Under the pieces are notes generated by a model. It ran no database searches. It was not told where the DNA came from and was given only the letters and a program-made list of their open reading frames with translations. A stretch of 13,283 nucleotides of DNA from Comamonadaceae bacterium. GTDB lineage: Bacteria; Pseudomonadota; Gammaproteobacteria; Burkholderiales; Burkholderiaceae_C. Of this stretch, positions 6,442 through 13,283 are shown one piece after another. How positions within the stretch are numbered: the first letter of the stretch is position 1; the number at the start of each line of letters is the position of its first letter. Location of the stretch: assembly GCA_947460165.1 (NCBI GenBank), contig CANHKH010000051.1:1-13283 (forward strand), written 5' to 3'. The translations under genes and the position numbers were made by a program.

Positions 6442-7215
6442 ATGCAGTACACCACCCTGGACATCCAGATTGCCGACAAGATCGCCGTTGTCACGCTCAA
6501 TCGCCCGCCTGTCAACGCCCAGAACACCCTGCTGCGCACCGAGCTGACCGAGGCCTTTGACGTGCTGTCCGACCGCGACGACGTCGCGGTCGTTGTGCTC
6601 ACTGGCTCGGGCAAGGTGTTTTCAGCCGGCGCCGACATCCGCGAGCGCCCCAACCTGGGCGACAACCCTGGCGCCTACGGCCGCCACAACCGCGTGGTGC
6701 GCGAGAGCCACAACGCCCTGGTCGAGTGCAGCAAGCCCATCATCGCCGCCATCAACGGCCCGGCCATGGGCGCCGGCTTTGGCCTGGTCATGGCCTGCGA
6801 CATTTGGGTGGCTTCCACCGAGTCCTATGTCTCCATGCCCGAGATCAACGTGGGCTTGGCGGGCGGCGTGTCGTTTTTGCAAAAGTTCTTCAGCCGCTCG
6901 CGCGCGCGCCGCATGTTCTACACCGGCATGAAGGTCAGCGGCGAGGAGCTGTACAGGCTGGGTCTGGTCGAAGCCTGCCTGCCTCCTGAGGAGCTGATGC
7001 CCTACGCCATGGACATGGCCCGCGAGATCGCCTCCAAAAGCCCCATCGCCCTGCGCCTGGCCAAGGAAGCGGCCCGCATGACCGAGAACATGCCGCTGCG
7101 GGAAGCCTACCGCTACGAGCAGAGCAACACGGTTTTCTTGTCCAAGACCGAAGATGCCCGAGAGGCTCAGTTGGCCTTTTTAGAAAAACGCGCGCCGGTG
7201 TACAAAGGTCGCTGA
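6442..7215 (+). CDS. enoyl-CoA hydratase/isomerase (crotonase) family protein, copy 2
   Basis: A 257-residue crotonase-fold protein clearly paralogous to the one at 4431: shared RPPVNA, AGAD/AGSD, MPEI(N/D)VGLAGG and a nearly identical C-terminal segment TEDAREAxxAFLEKR. Oxyanion-hole strands are KVFSAGADI (58-66) and NGPAMGAGFGL (105-115). E134 in PEIN matches the second catalytic Glu of classical hydratases, while the first is replaced by Gly114, the same substitution as in copy 1. The ATG at 6442 has GGAG 8 bases upstream. It has its own promoter (6338-6366) with a TetR-like site, and the TetR gene begins 35 bp after its stop, probably on the same transcript. Likely a hydratase or isomerase in the same acyl-CoA route as the downstream dehydrogenases. 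Confidence 0.91.
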   Translation: MQYTTLDIQIADKIAVVTLNRPPVNAQNTLLRTELTEAFDVLSDRDDVAVVVLTGSGKVFSAGADIRERPNLGDNPGAYGRHNRVVRESHNALVECSKPIIAAINGPAMGAGFGLVMACDIWVASTESYVSMPEINVGLAGGVSFLQKFFSRSRARRMFYTGMKVSGEELYRLGLVEACLPPEELMPYAMDMAREIASKSPIALRLAKEAARMTENMPLREAYRYEQSNTVFLSKTEDAREAQLAFLEKRAPVYKGR

Positions 7216-7250
7216 TCCAGCCCCTCACCACTGCACACCAGGAGCCCGCT

Positions 7251-7913
7251 TTGGCCAGCAAACGTCCCGCCGCACCGCCCCACATCAAGACCATGGGCAC
7301 CGCCTCCACGCCCCGGGGCGACGACAGGCAGGCCCAATTGCTGCGCATTGCTTGCCGCTTTTTTGCGCGCTATGGCTACAAGGGCACCTCGCTGCGCGAC
7401 ATCGCCGAAGAAGCCAAGATCACCAAGGCCGCCCTCTATTACCACTTTCCCAACAAGAACACCTTGTACGAGCGCATCGTGCTCGAAGGCTTGCGGGTGC
7501 TGGTGGAAGAGGTCGAGCAGGCCACCGAGCTGGCCCGCACAGCGCGCGAGAAGGTGCGCACCTTTTTGATGACCACAGCGCTCATTTATGTGCGCGACCC
7601 CGACCTCTGGACCGCCGGCTCCAACGCCTTCTGGGTCGACGAAGATTCGGTCCCCCGCAGTGCCGCCATCGCGCTGCGGGACCGCTACGAAAAGCTGCTG
7701 CGCGCCTGCATTGCGCAGGGCGTGGCCTCGGGCGAGTTCAAGCAGGTGGACCCGGCCATGGCCGGCCGGGTGGCGCTGTCCATGGTCAACGGCCTGGCCC
7801 GCTGGTTCCGGCCAGGGGGCAAGCTCAGCATCGAGGAGGTCATAGAGCAGTACCTGGACATCCTTCTGGGTGGGTTGGCCCAGCCTGCGTCGGTGCCTGC
7901 GCGCCGGCGTTGA
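7251..7913 (+). CDS. TetR/AcrR-family transcriptional regulator
   Basis: A 220-residue TetR-type regulator. The helix-turn-helix is at about 46-66 (TSLRDIAEEAKITKAALYYHF), preceded by RIACRFFARYGYKG. The ligand-binding helical domain ends with MVNGLARWFRPGGKLSIEE (178-196), a C-terminal pattern seen in many acyl-CoA-linked TetR proteins. The start is taken as TTG at 7251 because GGAG lies 6 bases upstream; an in-frame ATG at 7293 would drop 14 residues that precede the DNA-binding domain. The gene lies between a crotonase gene and an acyl-CoA dehydrogenase operon, each preceded by a related palindrome, so it likely represses both and responds to an acyl-CoA intermediate. The ligand is inference. 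Confidence 0.93.
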   Translation: MASKRPAAPPHIKTMGTASTPRGDDRQAQLLRIACRFFARYGYKGTSLRDIAEEAKITKAALYYHFPNKNTLYERIVLEGLRVLVEEVEQATELARTAREKVRTFLMTTALIYVRDPDLWTAGSNAFWVDEDSVPRSAAIALRDRYEKLLRACIAQGVASGEFKQVDPAMAGRVALSMVNGLARWFRPGGKLSIEEVIEQYLDILLGGLAQPASVPARRR

Positions 7914-7950
7914 CCGAGGCAAGAAGGCACCGCCTTCACGGACGACAACT

Positions 7951-7964
7951 CGGGGTTAACCCCG
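7951..7964. repeat. perfect 14-bp palindrome
   Basis: CGGGGTTAACCCCG reads the same on both strands with no loop. It lies 5 bp upstream of the candidate TetR operator and just before the predicted -35 of the acyl-CoA dehydrogenase operon. It could be a second regulator site. No family could be assigned. Confidence 0.5.
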
Positions 7965-7969
7965 CGTCA

Positions 7970-7991
7970 TTACTTACCGATCGTTTAGTAA
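7970..7991. promoter_or_regulatory. candidate TetR operator, strong copy
   Basis: A 22-bp near-palindrome with left half TTACTTACCG, centre AT and right half CGTTTAGTAA. Reversed, the left half reads CGGTAAGTAA, so the two halves agree at 8 of 10 positions. Size and symmetry suit a TetR dimer. It lies 57 bp downstream of the TetR stop, in the promoter region of the acyl-CoA dehydrogenase operon, and a related half-site occurs before crotonase copy 2. Binding is inferred, not shown. Confidence 0.6.
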
Positions 7992-8054
7992 AATAAAAGC
8001 GCAGCAAGCCAGGGCAGCCATGGCCCGCTGCGCCCGACTTTTCTGGAGCATCTC

Positions 8055-9272
8055 TTGAGCCGCCACGCCACCGACCCCGAGGTCCCCGACCGTGACACCG
8101 CGTTTTACCAGGCCTTTAGAGCCGAGTTGCGGGAGTTCATGCACACCCATTGCCCGCCTGAGCTGCGCACCAAGGTCCGCAACGCCCACAAAATGGGGCG
8201 CGCCGAGTACGCCCAATGGCAGCGCATCTTGGCGGCCAAAGGCTGGGGCGCTCCGAGCTGGCCCGTCGAACACGGCGGCACCGGTTGGGACCTGCAGCAG
8301 CGCTACATTTTTGAGGAGGTGAGCGCCGAGCTGGACTGCCCACCGCTCTACCACCACGGCCTGGGCCACATCGGCCCGGTCATCATGCATTTCGGCACGC
8401 CCGAGCAAAAAGCCCGCTTCCTGCCCCGCATCCTCGACGCCAGCCAGTGGTGGTGCCAGGGCTACTCCGAACCCGGCTCGGGCTCGGACCTGGCCTCGCT
8501 CAAGACCACGGCGGTGCGTGACGGCGACCACTACGTGGTCAACGGCCAAAAAATCTGGACCTCGCACGCGCAAGAAGCCGACATCATGTACAGCTTGGTG
8601 CGCACTTCCCAGGAGGCGCGCAAGCAGCAAGGCATCACCTTGCTGGCCATTGAGCTGAACACGCCGGGCATCGAGGTGCGGCCCATCCACACCATAGACC
8701 ATTGGCACCATGTCAACGAGGTGTTCCTGCGCGACGTGCGGGTGCCGGTGGACAACTGCATTGGCGAAGAGGGCACGGGCTGGAAGTACGGCAAGTTTTT
8801 GCTGGACCGCGAGCGACTGTCACCGGCCTCGGTGCCGCGCCTGATCCGCCAGCTCCAAGAGGTGGAAAAGCTGGTGCGCGAGCGCCTGCGCGAGCAAGGC
8901 CCCTCGCCCAGCTTGCACCGCGCGCTCGAGCGCCTGTTCGTGGCCAAGGCCTCGGCCCAGGGCGCGCGCGAGATGCTGCTGTCGGCCATCAACGAGGAAA
9001 TCCTCGGCACGCTGCAGTCGTCCAAGTCCTCAGCGCTCAAGCTGCACAGCTCTGAGCTGGCGCAAGCCATCTCTGCCCTGGCCTTTGACCTGAGCGCCCC
9101 CGAGCTGGCTGCGCGCCTCTTGCCCGACGACGAGGACGCACCGGTGCCCGATGCCGAGGACCGCGAGCGCCAGCTGGTGCACACCTACCTGTTCTACCGC
9201 TCGCGCTCGATTGCCGGCGGCACCAGTGAAGTGCAGAAAAACGTGATTGCCCGCGAACTGTTTGGAGCCTGA
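8055..9272 (+). CDS. acyl-CoA dehydrogenase, large-subunit type
   Basis: A 405-residue flavoprotein of the acyl-CoA dehydrogenase family, introducing a 2,3-double bond into an acyl-CoA with electrons passed to an electron-transfer flavoprotein. Marks are WGAPSWPVEHGG (64-75), the FAD/substrate loop GYSEPGSGSDLASL (136-149), NGQKIWTSHAQ (163-173) and the C-terminal IAGGTSEVQKNVIAR (386-400). The Glu of medium-chain enzymes (YEGT) is absent at that C-terminal site. A Glu at 253 (LDRERL) sits where isovaleryl-CoA dehydrogenase places its base, so it may supply catalysis. Start is TTG at 8055 with GGAG 6 bases upstream; the next Met is at residue 29, inside the fold. The small-subunit gene starts 2 bases after its stop. 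It resembles large subunits such as PimC (pimeloyl-CoA dehydrogenase) in type; the actual substrate is unknown. Confidence 0.92.
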   Translation: MSRHATDPEVPDRDTAFYQAFRAELREFMHTHCPPELRTKVRNAHKMGRAEYAQWQRILAAKGWGAPSWPVEHGGTGWDLQQRYIFEEVSAELDCPPLYHHGLGHIGPVIMHFGTPEQKARFLPRILDASQWWCQGYSEPGSGSDLASLKTTAVRDGDHYVVNGQKIWTSHAQEADIMYSLVRTSQEARKQQGITLLAIELNTPGIEVRPIHTIDHWHHVNEVFLRDVRVPVDNCIGEEGTGWKYGKFLLDRERLSPASVPRLIRQLQEVEKLVRERLREQGPSPSLHRALERLFVAKASAQGAREMLLSAINEEILGTLQSSKSSALKLHSSELAQAISALAFDLSAPELAARLLPDDEDAPVPDAEDRERQLVHTYLFYRSRSIAGGTSEVQKNVIARELFGA

Positions 9273-9274
9273 GC

Positions 9275-10393
9275 ATGGCCTACACGCCCACGCCCTTGTT
9301 TGCAGGTGACCTGCATGACAACGCCACCCGCTTGGCCGCCCAGCTGGCCCAACACACACGCGGCTTTCCCACCGTGGCTCCGCCGCCCGAAGGCTCAGAG
9401 GGCTGGCGCCAGATGCTGGCCCTGGGCTGGCAAGGCGTTTGGATTGCCGAGGCCGACGGCGGCTTTGGCGCCAGCCTGACCGACCTGGCCGCCATCGTCG
9501 AGGCGCTGGGCAGCCATGCCCTGACCGCGCCGCTGATCGCACGCGCCGGCGTGGTGCCGGCCGTGCTCGGCCCCTTTGCCGCCCAGCCTGCCGTGCGCGC
9601 ATTGCTCGAAGCCCATGCCAGCGGCGAGGCCTCCATCGCCCCTGTGCTGTCCACCAGTGGGGCGCTGCTCACCACCGCGCCCGTGCGGCCCACCCGAAAC
9701 GCGCAGGGCCAATTGCAAGGCGCCCTGCGCACCGTGGACCTGACCGAGCCGGCCAGCCACCTGCTGTTTGTGGTGCAAGGCGCCGACGGCCAGGCCGAGC
9801 TGGTACTCAGCGAGGCTGCGCCCCTGCTGGCCCAGGCCCGCCACTACAGCAGCAACGACGGGCGCCGCTGCGCCGACCTGGACGTGGGCGGCCTGAGCCT
9901 GCCTGACGGCGCTGTGCTGGCCCGTGGCGAGACCGTGGAACGCGCCCTGGCCGCCGGCCAGGCCGCCGGCAGCCTGCTCGCTTGCGTGGAGGCCGTGGGC
10001 ATGGCCGCCAGCCTGGTGACGCAGACCATCGACTACCTCAACACGCGGGTGCAGTTCGGCGTGGCTTTGTCCACCTTCCAGGCCCTGCGCCACCGGCTGG
10101 TGGAGATGTACGTGGCCTACGAGAACAGCTACGGCCTGATCCGCCACCTGGTCACGGCCCACTCGGCCGCGCCCCAGCCGCTGGCCGACATCTTGACGGC
10201 CAGGCTCTACCTGAACCAGGTCTCGCGCCAGGTGGGCGAGTCTGCCATCCAGCTGCACGGCGGCATGGGCATGACCACCGAAACCCTGGCCTCACGCCTG
10301 GCGGTGCGGGCCATCTCCACCGCGTTTGACCAGGGTGACAGCGCCCAATGCCTGGACTGGTTGTGCGCGCAGACCCTGGCGCAGGCGGCGTGA
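9275..10393 (+). CDS. acyl-CoA dehydrogenase, small-subunit type
   Basis: A 372-residue divergent acyl-CoA dehydrogenase. The N-terminal domain is weakly conserved (WIAEADGGFGAS at 56-67). The C-terminal helical domain keeps TRVQFGVALSTFQALRHR (257-274), whose Arg, Gln and Phe contact FAD across subunits, and LHGGMGMTTE (328-337). The usual YEGT base region reads TAFDQGDSAQ, with no Glu, so this subunit probably lacks its own base and works with the large subunit as in PimC/PimD or ChsE1/ChsE2 heteromers. It starts 2 bases after the large-subunit stop, using GGAG inside that gene, and its stop overlaps the next start by one base (TGATG). This tight coupling supports a stoichiometric complex. 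An independent role cannot be excluded. Confidence 0.9.
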   Translation: MAYTPTPLFAGDLHDNATRLAAQLAQHTRGFPTVAPPPEGSEGWRQMLALGWQGVWIAEADGGFGASLTDLAAIVEALGSHALTAPLIARAGVVPAVLGPFAAQPAVRALLEAHASGEASIAPVLSTSGALLTTAPVRPTRNAQGQLQGALRTVDLTEPASHLLFVVQGADGQAELVLSEAAPLLAQARHYSSNDGRRCADLDVGGLSLPDGAVLARGETVERALAAGQAAGSLLACVEAVGMAASLVTQTIDYLNTRVQFGVALSTFQALRHRLVEMYVAYENSYGLIRHLVTAHSAAPQPLADILTARLYLNQVSRQVGESAIQLHGGMGMTTETLASRLAVRAISTAFDQGDSAQCLDWLCAQTLAQAA

Positions 10394-12504
10394 TGGCGAC
10401 CCCCCAGTCAGGCCAGGCCCATGCCCTGAGCCCCTTGTTCACCCCGGCCTCGGTGGCCGTCATTGGCGCCTCCTCCGACGCCGACCGCATAGGCGGTCGG
10501 GTGCTGCGCTTTCTCATTGAGGCGGGCTTCCAAGGCCGGCTCTACCCGGTCAACCGCAGCGGCGCTGTCGAGATCCAGGGCCTGCCCGCTTTTGCCAGCA
10601 TCACCCAAGTGCCCGGCCCCGTGGACCAGGCCATCGTCCTCACGCCGGTGGCCGGTGTGGAAGGCGCCATCCGCGAGAGCATTGCAAAAGGCGTGCAGTG
10701 CGTGCTGGTGCTGACCGCCGGCTTTGCCGAGATCGGCCCCGAGGGCCTGGCCCTGCAGGAACGCTTGCGCGACATGTGCCGCGCCGCCGGCGTGCGCATG
10801 GTCGGCCCCAACTCGCTGGGCATGCTCAACCTGGACAACCGCTACTTTGCGACTTTTTCCACCGTGCTTTACGGCCTGCAACCGCGCGCAGGTCGCATTG
10901 CCTTGGCCACCCAAAGCGGCGCCTTTGGCTCTTGCGCCTATGGCATGGCCTCGCTGCGCGGCATGGGTTTTAGCCAGATCGTGGCCACCGGCAACGAGGC
11001 CGATGTGGATGTGGCCGAGTGCATTGACTACTTTGCGGGCGACCCCGGCACCGACGTGATCTGCGCCGCGCTCGAGTCCTGCAAGGACGGTGCGCGCCTG
11101 CGCGCGGCCTTGCTCAAGGCGGCTGCCGCCGGCAAGCCCGTGCTGGTCATGAAAGTGGGGCGCACCGAGCTGGGCGCGGCCGCCGCCCGCACCCACACCG
11201 GGAGTCTGGCCGGCAACGATGCCGCCTTTGACGCGGTGTTCGCCGAATGCGGCGCGCTGCGCCCGGCCTCCATCGAGGCCATGCTGGACATCGCTCACTT
11301 TTGCACCGTCACCGGCCAGCTGCCGGCCAATGCCGACATGGGCGTGGTCACGGGCTCGGGCGGCATTGGCGTGCTGATGGCCGACCAGGCTGGCGAATCG
11401 GGTTTGACCATGTCGCCCCTGCCCGAGTCCGGCCGCCAAGCCGCGCTGGAGCTGCTGCCCTTTGCCGTGGCGGCCAACCCGTTGGACATGACGGCGCAGG
11501 TGACCTCGGTGCCCGGCGGCTTGGGCCGCACCATCGAGGTGATGCTGCAGCACGGTGACTACGGCACCGTGGTGGCTTACCTCGCCCATGCGGGCCTCGC
11601 GCCTGCGCGCTTTGCGCCCACGCTAGAGCAGCTGCGCGACTTGCGCCAGCGCTACCCGCACCAATGCTTGATGCTGGTGATGCTGTCCACCCCCGAGGTG
11701 GACGAGCAACTGGCCGCCATAGGCATCCCCGTGTTTGGCGACCCGACCCGCGCCGTGGCGGCCTTGGCCGGCGCAGCGCGCTTGCAAATGTTGCGCCGCC
11801 AGCTCTACCCCATGCCGGCGGCCAGCCTTGCCTCGCCCACCCCGCTGGGCGATGTGTCCACCGAGGCCTTGGCCAAGCAGGCCCTGGGCGCCGCCGGCCT
11901 GCCGGTGCTGCGCGAGCTACTGTGCGCCAGTGCAGACGCGGCCGCGGCCGCGGCCACGGAGCTGGGCTTTCCGCTGGTGGCCAAGATCGCCTCGCCCGAC
12001 ATCTTGCACAAGACAGAAATCGGCGGTGTGTTGCTGGGCCTGAGCGATGAAGCCGCCGTGCGCGCGGCCTTTGCCACGCTGATGCAGCGGGCCCGCGATG
12101 CCGCGCCCCAAGCCCGGCTGGACGGCGTGCTGCTCGCCCCCATGGTGCGCGGCGGTGTCGAGACCTTGCTGGGCGTGCAGGTGGACCCCACCTTCGGCCC
12201 CATGGTGCTGTTTGGCGCGGGCGGCACGGCGGTGGAGCTGCACCGCGACGTGGCCCTGGCCTCGGCGCCCCTGAGCCCCGAGCGGGCCCGCGCCCTTGTG
12301 GAGCGGGTGCGTTCTTCGGCCCTGCTCAGCGGCTGGCGCGGTTCTGCGCCGCTGGACATGGCGGCCCTGGTGGCGGCGCTGTGCGCCTTGTCGGACTTTG
12401 CCATGGCCCATGCCGCGCAGCTCGACAGCATAGACATCAACCCCCTGGTGGTGATGGCGCAAGGCGCGGTGTGCCTGGACGCCGTCATCACCCTCAAGAC
12501 CTGA
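10393..12504 (+). CDS. ADP-forming acyl-CoA synthetase (acetate--CoA ligase family), fused alpha-beta
   Basis: A 703-residue fused NDP-forming acyl-CoA synthetase that makes acyl-CoA from acid, CoA and ATP with ADP and phosphate as products. Domain order: CoA-binding Rossmann domain with VAVIGASSD (21-29) and PVNR (52-55); succinyl-CoA-ligase-like domains with GPNSLG (138-143), QSGAFG (174-179) and the swivelling phosphohistidine in ARTHTGSLAG (H268); then a C-terminal ATP-grasp domain from about 490 with VAKIASPDILHKTEIGGV (529-546), FGAGGTAVEL (607-616) and DINPLVV (681-687). The ATG at 10393 overlaps the dehydrogenase stop by one base; the frame is also open from 10348, but that part lies inside the previous gene. 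It is the likely entry step that activates the acid for the dehydrogenase pair. Acid specificity is not readable from sequence. Confidence 0.94.
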   Translation: MATPQSGQAHALSPLFTPASVAVIGASSDADRIGGRVLRFLIEAGFQGRLYPVNRSGAVEIQGLPAFASITQVPGPVDQAIVLTPVAGVEGAIRESIAKGVQCVLVLTAGFAEIGPEGLALQERLRDMCRAAGVRMVGPNSLGMLNLDNRYFATFSTVLYGLQPRAGRIALATQSGAFGSCAYGMASLRGMGFSQIVATGNEADVDVAECIDYFAGDPGTDVICAALESCKDGARLRAALLKAAAAGKPVLVMKVGRTELGAAAARTHTGSLAGNDAAFDAVFAECGALRPASIEAMLDIAHFCTVTGQLPANADMGVVTGSGGIGVLMADQAGESGLTMSPLPESGRQAALELLPFAVAANPLDMTAQVTSVPGGLGRTIEVMLQHGDYGTVVAYLAHAGLAPARFAPTLEQLRDLRQRYPHQCLMLVMLSTPEVDEQLAAIGIPVFGDPTRAVAALAGAARLQMLRRQLYPMPAASLASPTPLGDVSTEALAKQALGAAGLPVLRELLCASADAAAAAATELGFPLVAKIASPDILHKTEIGGVLLGLSDEAAVRAAFATLMQRARDAAPQARLDGVLLAPMVRGGVETLLGVQVDPTFGPMVLFGAGGTAVELHRDVALASAPLSPERARALVERVRSSALLSGWRGSAPLDMAALVAALCALSDFAMAHAAQLDSIDINPLVVMAQGAVCLDAVITLKT

Positions 12505-12531
12505 TTTGGACTCGCACCACAAGGAGAGCGC

Positions 12532-13074
12532 ATGAGCACCCACGACCTGCCCGCCCAGGCCCAGACCCTGCAAGACCTGCTGGACCGCGAGGCCATCCGC
12601 GACTGCTTGCACCGCTATTGCCGAGGCATAGACCGCGTGGACGAGGCCTGTCTGCGCTCGGTCTACTGGCCAGACGCCACCGACCGCCACGGCCCCTACC
12701 AGGGCACGGCCAGCGGCTTCATTGACTGGGCGCTCGACAAGCTCAAGGACGCGCCGCGTGGCGTCCACCTGCTGTCCAACATCCTGATCGATTTGCGCGG
12801 CGAGGTGGCGGGGGTGGAGTCGTACTTTCATGCGCTGCAGGGCGATCGTGACGCGCAGGGCCAGCCGCGCGAGTCCCTGCTGATAGGCCGCTACGTGGAC
12901 CGCTTTGAAAAGCGCGGCGGCCAGTGGCGCATTGCCCAGCGCACCGTGGTCTACGACTGGATACGCCAGCAGCCCATGAGCGGCGAGAGCGACGAAGCGC
13001 GCTTTGGCGTGCGCCAGCCCAACGGCGCGCGCCAGCCGTCCGATGCGCTTTACGCCATGCTCGCCGGGCTCTGA
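12532..13074 (+). CDS. SnoaL/NTF2-like (cone-fold) protein
   Basis: A 180-residue protein of the SnoaL-like/NTF2-like superfamily, a small alpha+beta cone found in dehydratases, isomerases, hydrolases and ring-dioxygenase small subunits. The pattern REAIRDCLHRYCRGIDRVD (19-37), then VYWPDATDRHG (44-54), a conserved HLLSN (79-83) and GRYVDRFEKRGGQWRIAQRTVVYDW (119-143) is typical of the SnoaL_4 type. Polar residues in the likely pocket are Y29, D34, H79 and R137, an arrangement reminiscent of scytalone-dehydratase and BaiE-like enzymes. AAGGAG lies 6 bases before the ATG, and it is the last gene of the operon, 27 bp after the CoA synthetase. A dehydratase, isomerase or non-catalytic role is possible. 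The reaction is unknown, which makes it the least explained protein of the operon. Confidence 0.82.
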   Translation: MSTHDLPAQAQTLQDLLDREAIRDCLHRYCRGIDRVDEACLRSVYWPDATDRHGPYQGTASGFIDWALDKLKDAPRGVHLLSNILIDLRGEVAGVESYFHALQGDRDAQGQPRESLLIGRYVDRFEKRGGQWRIAQRTVVYDWIRQQPMSGESDEARFGVRQPNGARQPSDALYAMLAGL

Positions 13075-13077
13075 GGC

Positions 13078-13102
13078 CCAGCCCTGCCTGCGCTCAGGCT
13101 GG
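13078..13102. terminator. hairpin between convergent genes, weak terminator candidate
   Basis: CCAGCC (13078-13083) pairs with GGCTGG (13097-13102), and an alternative inner stem pairs GCCTG (13086-13090) with CAGGC (13095-13099). These structures lie where the operon end and the convergent gene end meet, so either could act in both directions. There is no T-run. Part of the element lies within the last codon and stop of the convergent gene. Confidence 0.3.
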
Positions 13103-13283
13103 CGGCTTGAGCGAGGCCGACAGGTCCTTGAGCATTTGCAGGTACTTGTCTTTGTTGGGGTGCATGCGTTCAATGGTGCCGCCCATGCCCAGCACCACCG
13201 CCTTGCCCTGCACCCGCATGGGCAGCAGGACGGCCACGGTGGCGCCGCCCGCCAGCGGGATGTTCTCGGCGTAAGCCACCCCC
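13094..13283 (-). CDS. C-terminal end of a gene entering from the right, probably IclR-family regulator
   Basis: The frame is open to the window edge and ends with TGA at 13094, giving about 62 residues of a protein whose start lies outside the window. The segment IPLAGGATVAVLLPMRVQGKAV, followed by GMGGTIERM and a helix ending DLSASLKPPA, resembles the last strands and helix of the effector domain of IclR-type regulators. No DNA-binding part is visible, so this is a tentative call. It runs convergent to the acyl-CoA operon with only 19 bp between stop codons. A GTG at 13279 is internal and should not be taken as a start. Confidence 0.5.
   Translation of the reverse strand, partial: GVAYAENIPLAGGATVAVLLPMRVQGKAVVLGMGGTIERMHPNKDKYLQMLKDLSASLKPPA

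Larger units (their letters stand above)
7914..8054. other. intergenic regulatory region before the acyl-CoA dehydrogenase operon
   Basis: This 141-bp gap holds a small hairpin just after TetR (GAAGGC 7923-7928, GCCTTC 7932-7937, no T-tract), a perfect 14-bp palindrome (7951-7964), the candidate operator (7970-7991) and an AT-rich stretch with TAAAAT at 7989-7994 as a possible -10. GTCATT at 7966-7971, 17 bp before it, is a weak -35. The operator would lie between the -35 and -10, a position where repressor binding blocks polymerase. GGAG at 8045-8048 serves the TTG start at 8055. Confidence 0.5.

Noticed and set aside
10408..11589. Long minus-strand open frame (393 codons) opposite the CoA synthetase
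   Set aside because: It is antisense to a protein with clear domain motifs, its translation is rich in Gly, His, Ala and Arg without any family signature, and GC-rich codon bias routinely opens such frames.
11917..13173. Minus-strand open frame (418 codons) opposite the synthetase end and SnoaL-like gene
   Set aside because: It has low-complexity composition, no recognised motif and overlaps two well-supported genes; a GC-bias shadow.
1..13283. CRISPR arrays, tRNA genes, insertion sequences or phage attachment sites
   Set aside because: Reading through found no repeated spacer pattern, no cloverleaf-like sequence, no transposase and no terminal inverted repeats.

Overview
The window is GC-rich and densely coded, with gene content typical of an accessory catabolic region of a betaproteobacterium. 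The best guess is Burkholderiales, probably Comamonadaceae: there is an orphan Bug/TctC-type solute-binding protein, GC-biased codons, and LysR, TetR and a probable IclR regulator among acyl-CoA genes. This placement is inferred from style and content, not from a marker gene. No tRNA, rRNA, CRISPR array, transposase or integrase was seen.

Left block (1-3236, minus strand). Three co-directional genes read leftward: a luciferase-like flavin-dependent monooxygenase, an NAD(P)-dependent short-chain dehydrogenase, and a metallo-beta-lactamase-fold alkyl sulfatase whose 3' part lies outside the window. A 35-codon ORF with a good ribosome-binding site sits between the first two. A LysR regulator is transcribed divergently from 3350, and the shared 113-bp region carries a direct repeat at 20-bp spacing, a likely regulator target.

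Middle block (3350-7913, plus strand). After LysR come a crotonase-family protein, a periplasmic Bug-type substrate-binding protein, a second crotonase paralogue and a TetR/AcrR regulator. A recognisable sigma-70 promoter precedes the second crotonase, with a TetR-like half-site just downstream of it.

Right block (8055-13074, plus strand). This is a tight four-gene operon: a large and a small acyl-CoA dehydrogenase subunit (a probable heteromeric pair of the PimC/PimD or ChsE1/ChsE2 type), a fused ADP-forming acyl-CoA synthetase, and a SnoaL/NTF2-like protein. A 22-bp near-palindrome (7970-7991) lies in its promoter region and shares half-sites with the one before the second crotonase. This suggests one TetR regulon containing activation (CoA ligase), dehydrogenation (acyl-CoA dehydrogenases) and hydration (crotonase). 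A convergent gene end, probably an IclR-family regulator, closes the window.

Taken together the genes look like an uptake and beta-oxidation module for an unidentified carboxylic acid, beside an oxygenase/alcohol dehydrogenase/sulfatase operon that may supply or process related alkyl substrates. The substrate cannot be read from the sequence. No thiolase, 3-hydroxyacyl-CoA dehydrogenase or electron-transfer flavoprotein is present, so the pathway would need genes elsewhere.
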